Source: an uncultured Lachnospiraceae bacterium (GTDB lineage Bacteria > Bacillota > Clostridia > Lachnospirales > Lachnospiraceae). Taken from it: DNA of 64,000 nt. The stretch spans positions 1 to 64,000 of the forward strand of contig CANOMQ010000001.1 of the NCBI GenBank assembly GCA_947567595.1. The letters run 5' to 3'. Made by a program: the position numbers and the translations under genes. Below, piece after piece: positions 43,215-52,783 of this stretch. The notes under the pieces are model-generated. The model worked only from the letters and a program-made list of their open reading frames with translations, was not told where the DNA came from and searched no databases. Every line of letters begins with the position of its first letter. Positions within the stretch are counted from its first letter, which is position 1.

Positions 43215-44684
43215 ATGGTAGAGATGAAAGATATGGGCGAACTGGCAGCAGCCTTTACTCAATTTGAATTGGACTATGGAATGTTTGATAAGAAAATTGA
43301 AGGGGTAAAATTTTGGCAGTATATTCGTGATTCTGTTATTGAATCTCATCTTAGGGCAGTTTATGGAATTTATAATGAAGACTTTTTGAGAAGGGTAGTG
43401 CACAAGCAGGATAAAGTTGACTATAAAGTGCGTGATTTTATCAAAGAGAAATTAATTTATAACCAGTTTCTTATGAAAAAGCGGGAAGTCCTTATATTTG
43501 CGAGTGACAGAAAGGTAAAAGATGATAAGAACCGGTACAGAGATGTTTATACCGATATCATTGATAAAAATCTAAAGCAGTCACACTATCTTTTAACTTT
43601 TGTAAGGGATAATCCACTTCCACATTCGAGCCCAAATCTTATTTATATCAAGCTTGAACAATTTAAGAGGGCGATGGGAATAAAAGATGAAGTTGTTAAA
43701 GTCAGTAAGAAGGAATTTGAAGAAAAAGTGATACACCCCTTGGAAAGCTGCTTCGATATTCGGTTTGACAATACCCATATCGCACAGATGCATACATTTT
43801 TGGAACGATGCCTTACACGCAGAAAACCTTTGGCAAAATACTATGACTACATACTGGATAAAAGTAAGCCAAAGCTTATCTTAACGGTAGGAATCGGATT
43901 TGAAATGCTTGTATTATGCGCGGTTGCAAAAAAGAAAGGGATACCTGTAGTTGTGCTGCAGCATGGAATTATTTCAACGGGCTCATTTCCATATAATTCT
44001 CCTAAAGTAGTAAAAATAAGCGCTTTTCCGGACTTTATGTTTGTGTTTGGAAAATACGAGAAAGAGCGCGGAAAATTTTCCATTCCCCGTTCAAGAATCA
44101 TTCCGGTTGGATATCCTGAGCTTGACCATTATATCAAGACAGCGAAAGAGGAAAAGACAGCAATAAAAAAGCTTCTTGTATTATCATGCGGAGACGAGAA
44201 GAAACTGTTGAATTTTACCAAAGAGCTTGCAAATAGAATTGACGGGACAAAATATAAAATTGTTTATAAATTGCACCCAATGGAGTATGGTGATTGGAAA
44301 AACCTGTATGGGCGTCATCTGCTTCACCCAAACATTGAAGTAGTCGGGGAGAACAGCAAATCCGTATATGACTATTTCATGCAGGCAGACTGGGTAATTG
44401 GAATGTTTTCCACATCTTTATATGAAGCAACTGCGTTTCATGTCAAAATTGCGATACTTGATTCTGCATATAAACAGGATTATAGAGAGCTGTTCGAGAG
44501 CAAAAGGGCAGAATCGATAGACAGTGTTGATGAATTTTTATCAATTATGGATAGCAAGGATATCGATTCAAAAGCATGTAATCTATATTTTGAGGACAAT
44601 GGCATGGAAAAGGTTCAAAAGGCGGTTGATGACATTATAGCGTCTGGGAACGCTTGGAAGAAGAAAAATACAAATGGAAATTGA
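43215..44684 (+). CDS. GT-B-like surface polysaccharide transferase (capsule/CDP-glycerol type)
   Basis: 489 residues. The C-terminal half has VVVLQHGIISTG, FVFGKYEKERG, IPVGYPELDHYI, KIVYKLHPMEYGDW and GMFSTSLYEATAF. These match the donor side of capsule-type, nonulosonate and CDP-glycerol transferases that share a GT-B fold. The N-terminal half is unfamiliar. It may transfer the CMP-activated nonulosonate or a polyol-phosphate. AAGGAG is 13 bases before the ATG, a little far. Confidence 0.55.
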   Translation: MVEMKDMGELAAAFTQFELDYGMFDKKIEGVKFWQYIRDSVIESHLRAVYGIYNEDFLRRVVHKQDKVDYKVRDFIKEKLIYNQFLMKKREVLIFASDRKVKDDKNRYRDVYTDIIDKNLKQSHYLLTFVRDNPLPHSSPNLIYIKLEQFKRAMGIKDEVVKVSKKEFEEKVIHPLESCFDIRFDNTHIAQMHTFLERCLTRRKPLAKYYDYILDKSKPKLILTVGIGFEMLVLCAVAKKKGIPVVVLQHGIISTGSFPYNSPKVVKISAFPDFMFVFGKYEKERGKFSIPRSRIIPVGYPELDHYIKTAKEEKTAIKKLLVLSCGDEKKLLNFTKELANRIDGTKYKIVYKLHPMEYGDWKNLYGRHLLHPNIEVVGENSKSVYDYFMQADWVIGMFSTSLYEATAFHVKIAILDSAYKQDYRELFESKRAESIDSVDEFLSIMDSKDIDSKACNLYFEDNGMEKVQKAVDDIIASGNAWKKKNTNGN

Positions 44685-44702
44685 TTGGAGGAAACGGAGG
44701 AT

Positions 44703-45629
44703 ATGAGCAGTCTGATTATTATGGGAGCCGGTAGAATCGGAAAGATGGTTTATGATGAGATTATACTGGGTGGGGGTATAGAATACGATGAAGTTTTTTA
44801 TTATGACAATGATACAAGCAAGCAGGGCACATTGATTAATCAAGTTGTAGTATTAACGTATGATGCGTTCATAAATAAATCGAAAAGCAGTCAGTGTGAC
44901 ATTATATTGGCGACTGATTTTTGGAAAGAACTTTTAAAGTTGTGTATCAGCCTGAACATAGAAGATAACATAACCGGAATTTATAGTGGAACGAGCTTTT
45001 ACGCCAATCCATATGTAAAACGCATTTATGCGCAGGACGCGGAGGAACTCTATCTGCTTGAAAAAATAAGCGTGGAACACGGACAGGATTATAAGGGCTT
45101 TTATGTGGATATCGGGGCACATCATCCATATCGGCTTTCCAATACCCACTGGGCATATACGCGGGGGTGGAGCGGCATTAATATTGAGCCGAATGCAGAT
45201 GCAATCGCGCTGTTTGAAAAAGTAAGAGACCGGGATATCAATGTGAACTGTGGTATCGGATATGAAGAAAAAACAATGAAATACTACAAGTTTGAAGACG
45301 CTTCTTTTAATACATTTGACGAAGGGGAGTTTGCGGGATTAAGGGTTCCTAAAGAAGTGATAGACGTTCCGGTTCTGAGACTGGAAACCGTTTTGGATCA
45401 GTATCAGGTGAATAAAATAGATTTTCTTGATATTGATGTCGAGGGTCTTGAAATGCAGGTTTTGCAGTCAAATAACTGGGAGAAATATAAACCGGCTTAT
45501 ATATTAATCGAGCAAAAAAGAATTTTTTTGAGTGAGCTTGTCGAAAGTGAAATATACCAATACTTAAAAAAATTGGGATATGAATGTGATTGGAAGGGAA
45601 TCAGGACTGCGATATACCGATTGGTGTAG
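44703..45629 (+). CDS. Rossmann module + FkbM-family methyltransferase
   Basis: 308 residues. Residues 1-95 form a Rossmann-like module (SSLIIMGAGRIGKMVYDEI, then VFYYDNDTSKQGTLI). From about 110 the protein is an FkbM methyltransferase: VDIGAHHPYRLSNTHW (SAM loop), NIEPNADAIALF, LDIDVEGLEMQVL. Such enzymes O-methylate sugars. ATG 44703 is preferred over TTG 44685 because of GGAGG 11 bases upstream. It is the first of thirteen genes of which twelve carry the module. Confidence 0.8.
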   Translation: MSSLIIMGAGRIGKMVYDEIILGGGIEYDEVFYYDNDTSKQGTLINQVVVLTYDAFINKSKSSQCDIILATDFWKELLKLCISLNIEDNITGIYSGTSFYANPYVKRIYAQDAEELYLLEKISVEHGQDYKGFYVDIGAHHPYRLSNTHWAYTRGWSGINIEPNADAIALFEKVRDRDINVNCGIGYEEKTMKYYKFEDASFNTFDEGEFAGLRVPKEVIDVPVLRLETVLDQYQVNKIDFLDIDVEGLEMQVLQSNNWEKYKPAYILIEQKRIFLSELVESEIYQYLKKLGYECDWKGIRTAIYRLV

Positions 45630-45679
45630 AAGCGACTGGTACATTGCTGAAAATGGATTAATACGAAAAAGGGGAAACT

Positions 45680-46792
45680 ATGGATATTATTTTATTTGGT
45701 GCGGGAAAAATTGGCAATCAGTTTATAGAAAGTCAGTGCTATCAGGATTTGAAACCAGAGAGCAGTCATATTGTTTTTTATGATAATAATAAGTCGCTCC
45801 CCAATGTGATATACGGACTGGAACGTTTGGACGAGCTGGAAGCGATGTCAAAAAATGAGCAGATTATTATTACATGTGCAGCATGGACAGACGTATACCG
45901 GCTCTGTATCAAAAGAGGCTATAAAAACATAAAAATATATGATGCAAAAAGCGATGAAGTATTGACAATAAAGGATTATTGCAAACGCAATGCCGGATAT
46001 TATGAAAATGCGGAATGTGCAAAATATCAAACGGAAAAAAACGAGATGATTTTGACAAACAAAGAGCGGTTTTTAAAAACGGGTGATTTATTTGGCAATA
46101 CGACAGAAGTGGCGATAATGCTGTCGAACCTTTGCAATTATGCGTCAATACATCAAAAATGTCCTGCAAGCTGTATTACAGAAAAACAGATTATGCCGTC
46201 AAAAGTTGTGTACCGGATTTTAGACGAATTAGCAGGGAGTGATTTTTACGGCACAATATGTTTTCACATATATAATGAGCCGCTAATTGACCCCAGACTT
46301 TTTATGTTTATTCAGTATGTCAAAAAAATAATGCCAAGTGTGAAGGTTAAAGTATACAGTAATGGATATTATCTGAATCCGGTGATGTTTGATGAATTGC
46401 ATGAGATTGGAACAAATGTTTTGGTTACAACAGGGTATGGAGCAAGTGAGTATAAGCGGCTGATTGAATTAGATACGGAAAATGGTATGGCGTTCAGTGT
46501 GCTTTTTGGCAATTTAGATGACAGAATGGATTATTATACAAAAGAAAATACAACACATGTCGTATCGAGCGATATTTGTGATACATATATTTTTCAGATA
46601 CCGATTTATGCAAATGGAGATATAGGAACATGCTGCCTTGATTACAGACACCCGTATGGCTTAGGTAATATTAATGAATGCAGTTTGGAGAGCTGCTTAA
46701 AAGACAGCAAAATAATTGATTTCCAAATGCGGCTGCTTAAGGGAGACAGAACGACATTTCCGATCTGTACGAATTGCAATTGGATGCGGTAA
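45680..46792 (+). CDS. Rossmann module + radical SAM/SPASM protein with unusual Cys spacing
   Basis: 370 residues. Residues 1-90 are the shared module (DIILFGAGKIGNQFIES, VFYDNNKSLPN). From about 150, MLSNLCNYASIHQKCPASC looks like the cluster-binding start of a radical SAM domain, with spacing CX8CX3C instead of CX3CX2C. The C-terminus is a SPASM-like segment: GDIGTCCLDYRHPYGLGNI, ECSLESCLKD and CTNCNW. It may modify a sugar or peptide of the glycan acceptor. AAGGGG precedes the ATG. Confidence 0.65.
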   Translation: MDIILFGAGKIGNQFIESQCYQDLKPESSHIVFYDNNKSLPNVIYGLERLDELEAMSKNEQIIITCAAWTDVYRLCIKRGYKNIKIYDAKSDEVLTIKDYCKRNAGYYENAECAKYQTEKNEMILTNKERFLKTGDLFGNTTEVAIMLSNLCNYASIHQKCPASCITEKQIMPSKVVYRILDELAGSDFYGTICFHIYNEPLIDPRLFMFIQYVKKIMPSVKVKVYSNGYYLNPVMFDELHEIGTNVLVTTGYGASEYKRLIELDTENGMAFSVLFGNLDDRMDYYTKENTTHVVSSDICDTYIFQIPIYANGDIGTCCLDYRHPYGLGNINECSLESCLKDSKIIDFQMRLLKGDRTTFPICTNCNWMR

Positions 46793-46817
46793 AACCATCA
46801 GGGAGAGGAACGATACA

Positions 46818-47720
46818 ATGAAAAATATCATAATTTTCGGATATGGGATTGCGGGAATACAGGCGCATGAGTGGCTTAGGGAACAAGAGGAGTACCATTT
46901 TTGCGGATTTGCGGATAATTCACCTTATAAACAGGGGCACTATGTATGTGGAAAGAAAATTATCAACATGGACGAGCTGATTGCGTTGAATAAGGAGCTG
47001 GACGTTCATGTGATTATCGGAGTACGCAGATGGTGGGAGCTTGCAGACCAGTGCAAAGAACAAGGCATTAAGGTGGAAGGTGTTTTTTATAATGGCAGGT
47101 TACAGAGTGATGAACACATGGAATTTGCGCGGTTGGATTTGTCCAAGGAGATAAAACTATATGCAGGTGATATCATGGATGAATTTCATTTGAATGAGGA
47201 GAACCTGTTTGGGCTGTCCATTACAAAATCGGATCAAAAACATATTTTCCATAATATCATGAATGCCTATCCGCTTCCAGACGAGTGCATAGCGGGATAT
47301 GAGGCAGAAGAGGTCTTGGAATATATTCCAAGAGAGCGTCAGAAGTTTGTGCTAGATGAGATTTATAGGATTTTAAAAACAGGAAGCAGATGCAGAATAA
47401 CGCTTCCCGATTTTAATAGTCCTTGTTTAAAACGAAGGATAATGACAGATGAAGAAGGGAACCCCTTATTTGATCCGGGTGGGGGCGGAAATTATGGAAA
47501 AGATGGTATTGAGAACGGAGAGGTATATTTTCCGACATATGAAGATTTTTCGAAAATACTTTCTCAGACAAGCTTTTCATCTGTCGAATGGCTCTGTTAT
47601 CACACGAAGGACGGACAGCTCCATAAGAAATATATTGATACAAACAATGCATATAACAGGCGCGTGTCCAATGAAACAGATGAAGATGTATTCTGCATCG
47701 TAGTTGATTGTTATAAGTAG
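46818..47720 (+). CDS. Rossmann module + methyltransferase-like domain
   Basis: 300 residues. The module occupies 1-95 (NIIIFGYGIAGIQAHEWL, FCGFADNSPYKQGHYVCGKK). The second domain resembles class I SAM methyltransferases (GYEAEEVLEYIPRERQKFVL, EIYRILKTGSRCRITLPDF). The usual SAM loop, expected as a LHLGCG-like stretch, reads LYAGDIMDEF, so SAM binding or activity may be altered. ATG 46818 has GGAGAGG about 10 bases upstream. Confidence 0.6.
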   Translation: MKNIIIFGYGIAGIQAHEWLREQEEYHFCGFADNSPYKQGHYVCGKKIINMDELIALNKELDVHVIIGVRRWWELADQCKEQGIKVEGVFYNGRLQSDEHMEFARLDLSKEIKLYAGDIMDEFHLNEENLFGLSITKSDQKHIFHNIMNAYPLPDECIAGYEAEEVLEYIPRERQKFVLDEIYRILKTGSRCRITLPDFNSPCLKRRIMTDEEGNPLFDPGGGGNYGKDGIENGEVYFPTYEDFSKILSQTSFSSVEWLCYHTKDGQLHKKYIDTNNAYNRRVSNETDEDVFCIVVDCYK

Positions 47721-47733
47721 ATAAGGAAGATAC

Positions 47734-49026
47734 ATGGTTATTATACTTTGTTACCATAAAATATCAAATATCACAAATGATTATAATATGGTGAATGTAA
47801 CCCCGGAACATTTCAGGCACCAGATGGAATATCTAAGCAGTAAGTACACAATGATCTCTTTGGAAGCGCTGTCGCCGGAACAATATGAAAGTGATGCGTG
47901 TATGTTTGCGGTAACCTTTGACGACGGGTATCGGGATATTCTTTACCGTGCACTTCCGGTTTTGGAAGCGTTTTCTATTCCGGCAACGGCATTTATCACA
48001 ACAGGAAATCTGGGTACCCCATATGAAAATTGGACAGATACTATTATACGTGCAATTTTTGAGCCTGCTGATAAAAAGGATTATTTTGAGTGCATGGACG
48101 AGGAACTGCGGGGATATTGGTATACAAGAACGATTGAGGAAAAGGCATCCTTTTATAGAAAAATAAACTATTTATTTCGGCATATTGGGGCACAGCGGCG
48201 CAAAAAATATGAAAAGATGTTGTTAAAATGGGCACAGCTTTCGCCCGAGGGACGTAGGGAAAATCAAATTTTATCAACACGGGAATTAAGGAAACTCTCA
48301 GAAAGCCCATTGATTACGATTGGCGGACATAGTGTAACGCATCCATCGCTGGGCGCTCTTACAAGAGAAGAACAGGAGTTTGAAATTTCTGAATGTGTTC
48401 GTGTGCTAAAGGGGATAACCGGATTGGATATAAAGTACATGGCGTACCCGTTTGGCGCACGCAGCAGCTATAATGCAGTGACGATGGAATTGCTCAAACG
48501 CTATGGAATAGAGATGGCGTTTACAACATTAAATGAGAGGATTACGAAAGAAACAGACCTCTTTCAGATGCCTCGGGTCGCAATGGGAAATTATGGTTTG
48601 GAGGATTTTAAACAGAAGATTGATAATATCATATCAAACCAGAAACTGACTCAAAATCAGGCTGTAGGGCAAAAAAAGGCGGCGGCAGATACAGTGTATT
48701 ATGTTGGCAGCATTGAACATGATACAGAGCTTCTTGACAGTACAAAAGATATTGTTATATGGGGCTGCGGCTTTTGGGGACAATCGTTATATCATGATTT
48801 ACAGTTACTTAATCTTTGCACAAGGGTGATTGTTTTTGGAGATAATGCTTCTGATAAAGTGGGGCGCCGAATAGAAGGAATCCCCGTTTTGGGCAAGGCA
48901 GACGTCCTAAAAATACAAGATGAGAAAGAATTGATAATCTTAATAAAAAATGCAAAGGACTTGGAATTGTTTGAGGACTTAAAGAAAAGCGGATTTAGGG
49001 AAATACATTTGATTGTCAGAACATAA
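47734..49026 (+). CDS. Polysaccharide deacetylase (NodB) + Rossmann module
   Basis: 430 residues. Residues 1-290 are a NodB-type deacetylase: ILCYHKISN, TFDDGYRDILYRA (metal Asp pair), GGHSVTHPSLGAL (HX3H) and YMAYPFGARSSYN. Residues about 339-430 are the shared module (IVIWGCGFWGQSLYHDL, VFGDNASDKVGRRIEGIPVL). No signal peptide, so a cytosolic nucleotide- or lipid-linked substrate is likely. AAGGAAG precedes the ATG. Confidence 0.8.
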   Translation: MVIILCYHKISNITNDYNMVNVTPEHFRHQMEYLSSKYTMISLEALSPEQYESDACMFAVTFDDGYRDILYRALPVLEAFSIPATAFITTGNLGTPYENWTDTIIRAIFEPADKKDYFECMDEELRGYWYTRTIEEKASFYRKINYLFRHIGAQRRKKYEKMLLKWAQLSPEGRRENQILSTRELRKLSESPLITIGGHSVTHPSLGALTREEQEFEISECVRVLKGITGLDIKYMAYPFGARSSYNAVTMELLKRYGIEMAFTTLNERITKETDLFQMPRVAMGNYGLEDFKQKIDNIISNQKLTQNQAVGQKKAAADTVYYVGSIEHDTELLDSTKDIVIWGCGFWGQSLYHDLQLLNLCTRVIVFGDNASDKVGRRIEGIPVLGKADVLKIQDEKELIILIKNAKDLELFEDLKKSGFREIHLIVRT

Positions 49027-49041
49027 AACGGAGAAGAAAAC

Positions 49042-50460
49042 ATGTACAAATACGGGATTGTTGTAATTGGGTACAAAAACATAGAAGGGATTAAACGGCT
49101 GCTGGGTGCTTTAAGCAGGGCTGATTATGAACAGGATAATGTGAAATTAATTATCAGTATTGATCATTCCGGTGATGACAGTATCAAAAAAGTGGCAGAC
49201 GCGTTCTGCTGGGAGTTTGGGGATAAATATGTCATGACGTTTCCCGAGCGGTTGGGACTTCGTGAGCATGTGCTGCGCTGTGGGGATTATCTGAATACAT
49301 ATGATTTGGATGTCTTGGCAGTATTTGAAGATGATGTCATGCCGGCAAAAGATTACTATCGGTTTACAAAAGCAGCCACCGAAAAATATATCAATAATGA
49401 AAACATTGCGGGGCTCTCTTTGTATACAAACCGTATTAATTTCAGCGTGATGGGAAATTTTATTCCGGTAAAAAACGATGGGGATAATTTTTTTATACAA
49501 AGTGCGCAATCACGGGGGCAGGTTTGGTTTCGAAAACAGTGGAATGCGTTTCGGGAATGGTATAACGAACAGACAGGTGTTGAAAGCAGTTATTTATTGC
49601 CAAGACGCGTTGTATCATGGCCAGAGACCTCGTGGAAAAAATACTACATAAAATATTGTGTCGAAAAAAATAAGTATTTTGTATATCCGTATATTTCCTA
49701 CTCGACATGTTTTGGAGATGTCGGAAACCATGTAAAGCAGCAAAGAACGGATTTGCAGGTTCAGCTTTCCAATGCGCACGCAAAGGAATTTCATCTGGCT
49801 GATTTTGATGATAATGCATTGAAGTATGATGTATTTTTTGAAAATCAAACGCTTTATCAGTATTGCAATGTAGAAAAAGAAGATTTACTGGTGGACTTAT
49901 ATGGGGATCATGTGGAAACCAATAAAAAGTATATATTAACAAAGAAGAAGCTGCCGTATCGCGTGATTAAGTCATGGGGCGACAGGTTAATTCCCCATGA
50001 AATGAACCTGATATATGATGTTGCCGGAAATGATATCTTTTTGTATGAAACGGATCAGAATGGGGAATTTTTTGATTTGCCCCAAAGAATTGTTCCCAGA
50101 ACGAAAATGCAAATCTATTTTGACATTTTAGACCGCTGGATGGCTTCGGAAGAGCAGGGAATTGATCTGGAGCAGTTATTTTTAAAGAAGCAGTTGCAGC
50201 ATATCGCAATTTATGGATACGGAAAGCTTGGAAAGCATTTATATAACAGATTAAAAAATACTTCGGTGCAGGTTGACTATTATATCGATCAAAATACGGT
50301 GTCTGAATCGGAGGGAATCAAAATCATCAAAGCGAGCGATGATCTTCCGGCTGTTGATGGGATTATTGTAACACCAGTGATGGAATTTGAAACAATCAAA
50401 ACAGAGCTCGAACAAAAACAGCGTGCTGTGATTTTGTCAATAGAGGATATTTTCGAATAA
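49042..50460 (+). CDS. GT-A glycosyltransferase + Rossmann module
   Basis: 472 residues. GIVVIGYKNIEGIKRLLGAL opens a GT-A domain, and AVFEDDVMPAKDYYRF is an EDD metal motif like that of GnT-I type transferases. GRQVW-type contacts are seen as SAQSRGQVWFRKQW. Residues about 388-472 are the module (IAIYGYGKLGKHLYNRL, VDYYIDQNTVSESEG, then SDDLPAVDGIIVTPV). The module is very close to that of the small protein at 52250. The next gene starts directly after the stop. Confidence 0.65.
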   Translation: MYKYGIVVIGYKNIEGIKRLLGALSRADYEQDNVKLIISIDHSGDDSIKKVADAFCWEFGDKYVMTFPERLGLREHVLRCGDYLNTYDLDVLAVFEDDVMPAKDYYRFTKAATEKYINNENIAGLSLYTNRINFSVMGNFIPVKNDGDNFFIQSAQSRGQVWFRKQWNAFREWYNEQTGVESSYLLPRRVVSWPETSWKKYYIKYCVEKNKYFVYPYISYSTCFGDVGNHVKQQRTDLQVQLSNAHAKEFHLADFDDNALKYDVFFENQTLYQYCNVEKEDLLVDLYGDHVETNKKYILTKKKLPYRVIKSWGDRLIPHEMNLIYDVAGNDIFLYETDQNGEFFDLPQRIVPRTKMQIYFDILDRWMASEEQGIDLEQLFLKKQLQHIAIYGYGKLGKHLYNRLKNTSVQVDYYIDQNTVSESEGIKIIKASDDLPAVDGIIVTPVMEFETIKTELEQKQRAVILSIEDIFE

Positions 50461-50484
50461 ATGGGTACGAGAGGCTTAATAGGT

Positions 50485-51507
50485 ATGGAAAAAGGGGAAA
50501 GAGAACCTATAGAATGGACAAATACGTGGTGGGCCGAGGCAAATACGGATTGTAAAAGGGGTTTGCTGATAGGAGACTCGACAACACGCCAATTAAGAGG
50601 AAGCATTGAAATTCTTTTGAGAAATTTATATGCGGTTGATTTATTTGCAGCTTCTTTTTCAATACACGACAGCCGTCTGGCAGACCATATGGAACTACTG
50701 TTTCAGGGCGATGAATATCCGTATGATTTTATTGTTTTAAACTATGGCGGTCATCATGGTTTTTCAAGATTATGCAGTGCAGATATAAAAGAGTATAGAT
50801 GCTATCAAAAACAATATCAAAAGCTGTTGAGGCGTTTGATGCGGGAATGCCCAAAAGTAATCTGTGTAACAGGTGCGTCGGAAGTGCTTGACACCGATGT
50901 TCATACGATTGATCTTAACATAGAGCAGGAAATTGTTGCAAGAAATCAGATTGTGCATGAGACTGCGCGTGAAAATGGGGTTGCGGTTTTTGACTTATAT
51001 GCTTTAATGGCAAAAAACAGAGGGGTATATGCGTATACGGACAGACAGCATTTTAAAAGAGATTCGGATTACTTTATCAGCTATCATATGCTGGAATTTA
51101 TGTTGACCCAAAATATCCTTTGCAAGGAATTGGTAAATAGTCAGCGGCTGCAGGACAAAAACAGATTGTTGGAGCTGCTGGGGAATGATAAGGCGTGTGT
51201 AATCTATGGTGTGGGGCTTCGGGGAAGTGAACTGTACTGGCGGTTACAATGGTACGGACTTGGAGAGGAAATAAGCTGTTTTGTAGTGACGGATTACATT
51301 GCGAAAGACCATTTTTTTGAGAAAGAAATCATACGAATATCAGAGTTGGGAACAGATGCGCGCGAAAACAGTACACTGATTATTGCTTCAGATAACTATA
51401 AAGACGAAATGTATCAGACTGCGGTGCGGCTCCAGATAAAGCACATTGTTTTTTATGATGACATCTTAAACAGTCTGGTGCCCCATGCAGAATCAATTTT
51501 GTTATGA
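50485..51507 (+). CDS. SGNH-type hydrolase/acyltransferase + Rossmann module
   Basis: 340 residues. GLLIGDSTTRQLRGSIE carries the nucleophile Ser of the GDS motif, and DRQHFKRDSDY near residue 190 supplies the Asp and His. Such proteins add or remove O-acetyl groups on sugars. Residues about 238-340 form the module (CVIYGVGLRGSELYWRLQW, FVVTDYIAKDH, LIIASDN). The start may instead be ATG 50461, immediately after the previous stop; neither has a perfect ribosome-binding site. Confidence 0.65.
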   Translation: MEKGEREPIEWTNTWWAEANTDCKRGLLIGDSTTRQLRGSIEILLRNLYAVDLFAASFSIHDSRLADHMELLFQGDEYPYDFIVLNYGGHHGFSRLCSADIKEYRCYQKQYQKLLRRLMRECPKVICVTGASEVLDTDVHTIDLNIEQEIVARNQIVHETARENGVAVFDLYALMAKNRGVYAYTDRQHFKRDSDYFISYHMLEFMLTQNILCKELVNSQRLQDKNRLLELLGNDKACVIYGVGLRGSELYWRLQWYGLGEEISCFVVTDYIAKDHFFEKEIIRISELGTDARENSTLIIASDNYKDEMYQTAVRLQIKHIVFYDDILNSLVPHAESILL

Positions 51508-51519
51508 AAGGAAAAAGCA

Positions 51520-52230
51520 TTGAAAAAACCAAAGGTATCCATTATTACGCCGTGCTTAAACAGTGAAGCCACCATAAGGCAGACAATAGAAAGCGTCCTG
51601 CACCAGACGTACGGCAATATCGAGTACATCATAATTGATGGAAAATCGACAGACAAAACACTGGACATTGTCCGGGAGTACATACCACAGTTTCAAGGAC
51701 GCCTGAAATATGTCTCGGAAAAAGATAAAGGCATTTATGATGCCATGAATAAAGGAATCAGGCAGTCTACAGGGACTTTGATTGGGATTATTGGCAGTGA
51801 TGATTATTATGAATGCGATGCAGTGGAAAAAATAGTCGCGCATATGACAGAAGAACCATATCAGGTTCTTTACGGCTATTGTCGGGTTTACTATAAAAAT
51901 CGTGTAAAATATATTGCCAAGAAAAGGCATGAGACGCTGCCCCAGACCATGATTCCACATGCGACATGTTTTGTCACAAGACAGATATACAGGGATTTTG
52001 GAATGTTTGTAACAGCATTCAAGGTGGCAAGTGACTATGAACTGATGCTTAGGCTATACAGCAGCAAGCAGGTAACGTTTATACAGATTCAGGAGATACT
52101 GGCAGATTTCCGGAAAGGGGGAGCCAGCAGCGTTAAAAGATGTTTTGTAGAAAACATTCTGATACAACGGTATCACAAAGTGATTTCCACGAGAGATATG
52201 ATAAAAAAGCTAATAAATCTATATCTATAA
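51520..52230 (+). CDS. GT2 glycosyltransferase
   Basis: 236 residues, a single GT-A domain: VSIITPCLNSEATIRQTIES, YIIIDGKSTDKTLDIV, GIYDAMNKGIRQSTG and metal-binding GIIGSDDYYECD. The family (WcaA/SpsA-like, with the GKSTD variant) often works in O-antigen synthesis. The start is TTG 51520, with AAAGGA upstream. It is the only one of thirteen consecutive genes without the Rossmann module. Confidence 0.85.
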   Translation: MKKPKVSIITPCLNSEATIRQTIESVLHQTYGNIEYIIIDGKSTDKTLDIVREYIPQFQGRLKYVSEKDKGIYDAMNKGIRQSTGTLIGIIGSDDYYECDAVEKIVAHMTEEPYQVLYGYCRVYYKNRVKYIAKKRHETLPQTMIPHATCFVTRQIYRDFGMFVTAFKVASDYELMLRLYSSKQVTFIQIQEILADFRKGGASSVKRCFVENILIQRYHKVISTRDMIKKLINLYL

Positions 52231-52249
52231 AAATTAAGGAGGATTTTTC

Positions 52250-52726
52250 ATGAAAAAAGGATTGGCTTTCGCATTATCAACACTGGCAGGGGCAGCGCTT
52301 GGAGCAGGGGCAGTAGAAAAGATGAAACGTGACAGATTAGATGAAGTGCAGGAGTTATCGGGAAGACATCTGGCGCTGTTTTTGATGATGAATCAGTGGG
52401 TAAAGGTGAAACAGAACGGTATCAATCTTTCACTTTATTTCGAGAAAAATAATTATAAAAAAATTGCAATTTACGGTATGAGCTATGTAGGGGAGACGCT
52501 GCTTGATGAGTTAAAGGGCACAGGGATTGAGGTCGCGTATGGAATTGACAGGAATGCGGAATCGATTTATGCAGATGTGGATATTGTAACGATGTCTGAT
52601 GATTTACAGCCGGTAGATGCCGTGGTGGTAACGGCAATCACGTTCTATGATGAAATAGAAGCGCAGCTTTCCCAGAGATTGGATTGCCCGATTATTTCCT
52701 TGGAGGACATGCTGCAGGAGTTCTGA
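52250..52726 (+). CDS. Stand-alone Rossmann-module protein with hydrophobic N-terminus
   Basis: 158 residues. A Gly/Ala-rich hydrophobic start (FALSTLAGAALGAGAVEKMK) may anchor it loosely to the membrane. A helical linker follows, and then residues 71-158 are the shared module alone (IAIYGMSYVGETLLDELKG, VAYGIDRNAESIYADV, LQPVDAVVVTAITFYDEIE). The Gly loop is altered (GMSYVG). With no catalytic domain it could be a scaffold or partner for the module-bearing enzymes. It has the best ribosome-binding site of the run (AAGGAGG). Confidence 0.6.
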   Translation: MKKGLAFALSTLAGAALGAGAVEKMKRDRLDEVQELSGRHLALFLMMNQWVKVKQNGINLSLYFEKNNYKKIAIYGMSYVGETLLDELKGTGIEVAYGIDRNAESIYADVDIVTMSDDLQPVDAVVVTAITFYDEIEAQLSQRLDCPIISLEDMLQEF

Positions 52727-52783
52727 CAATTCACCCCGAACCATATGACAGGAATGCGGTATGAAAGGGATAGGTAGGTAGTG

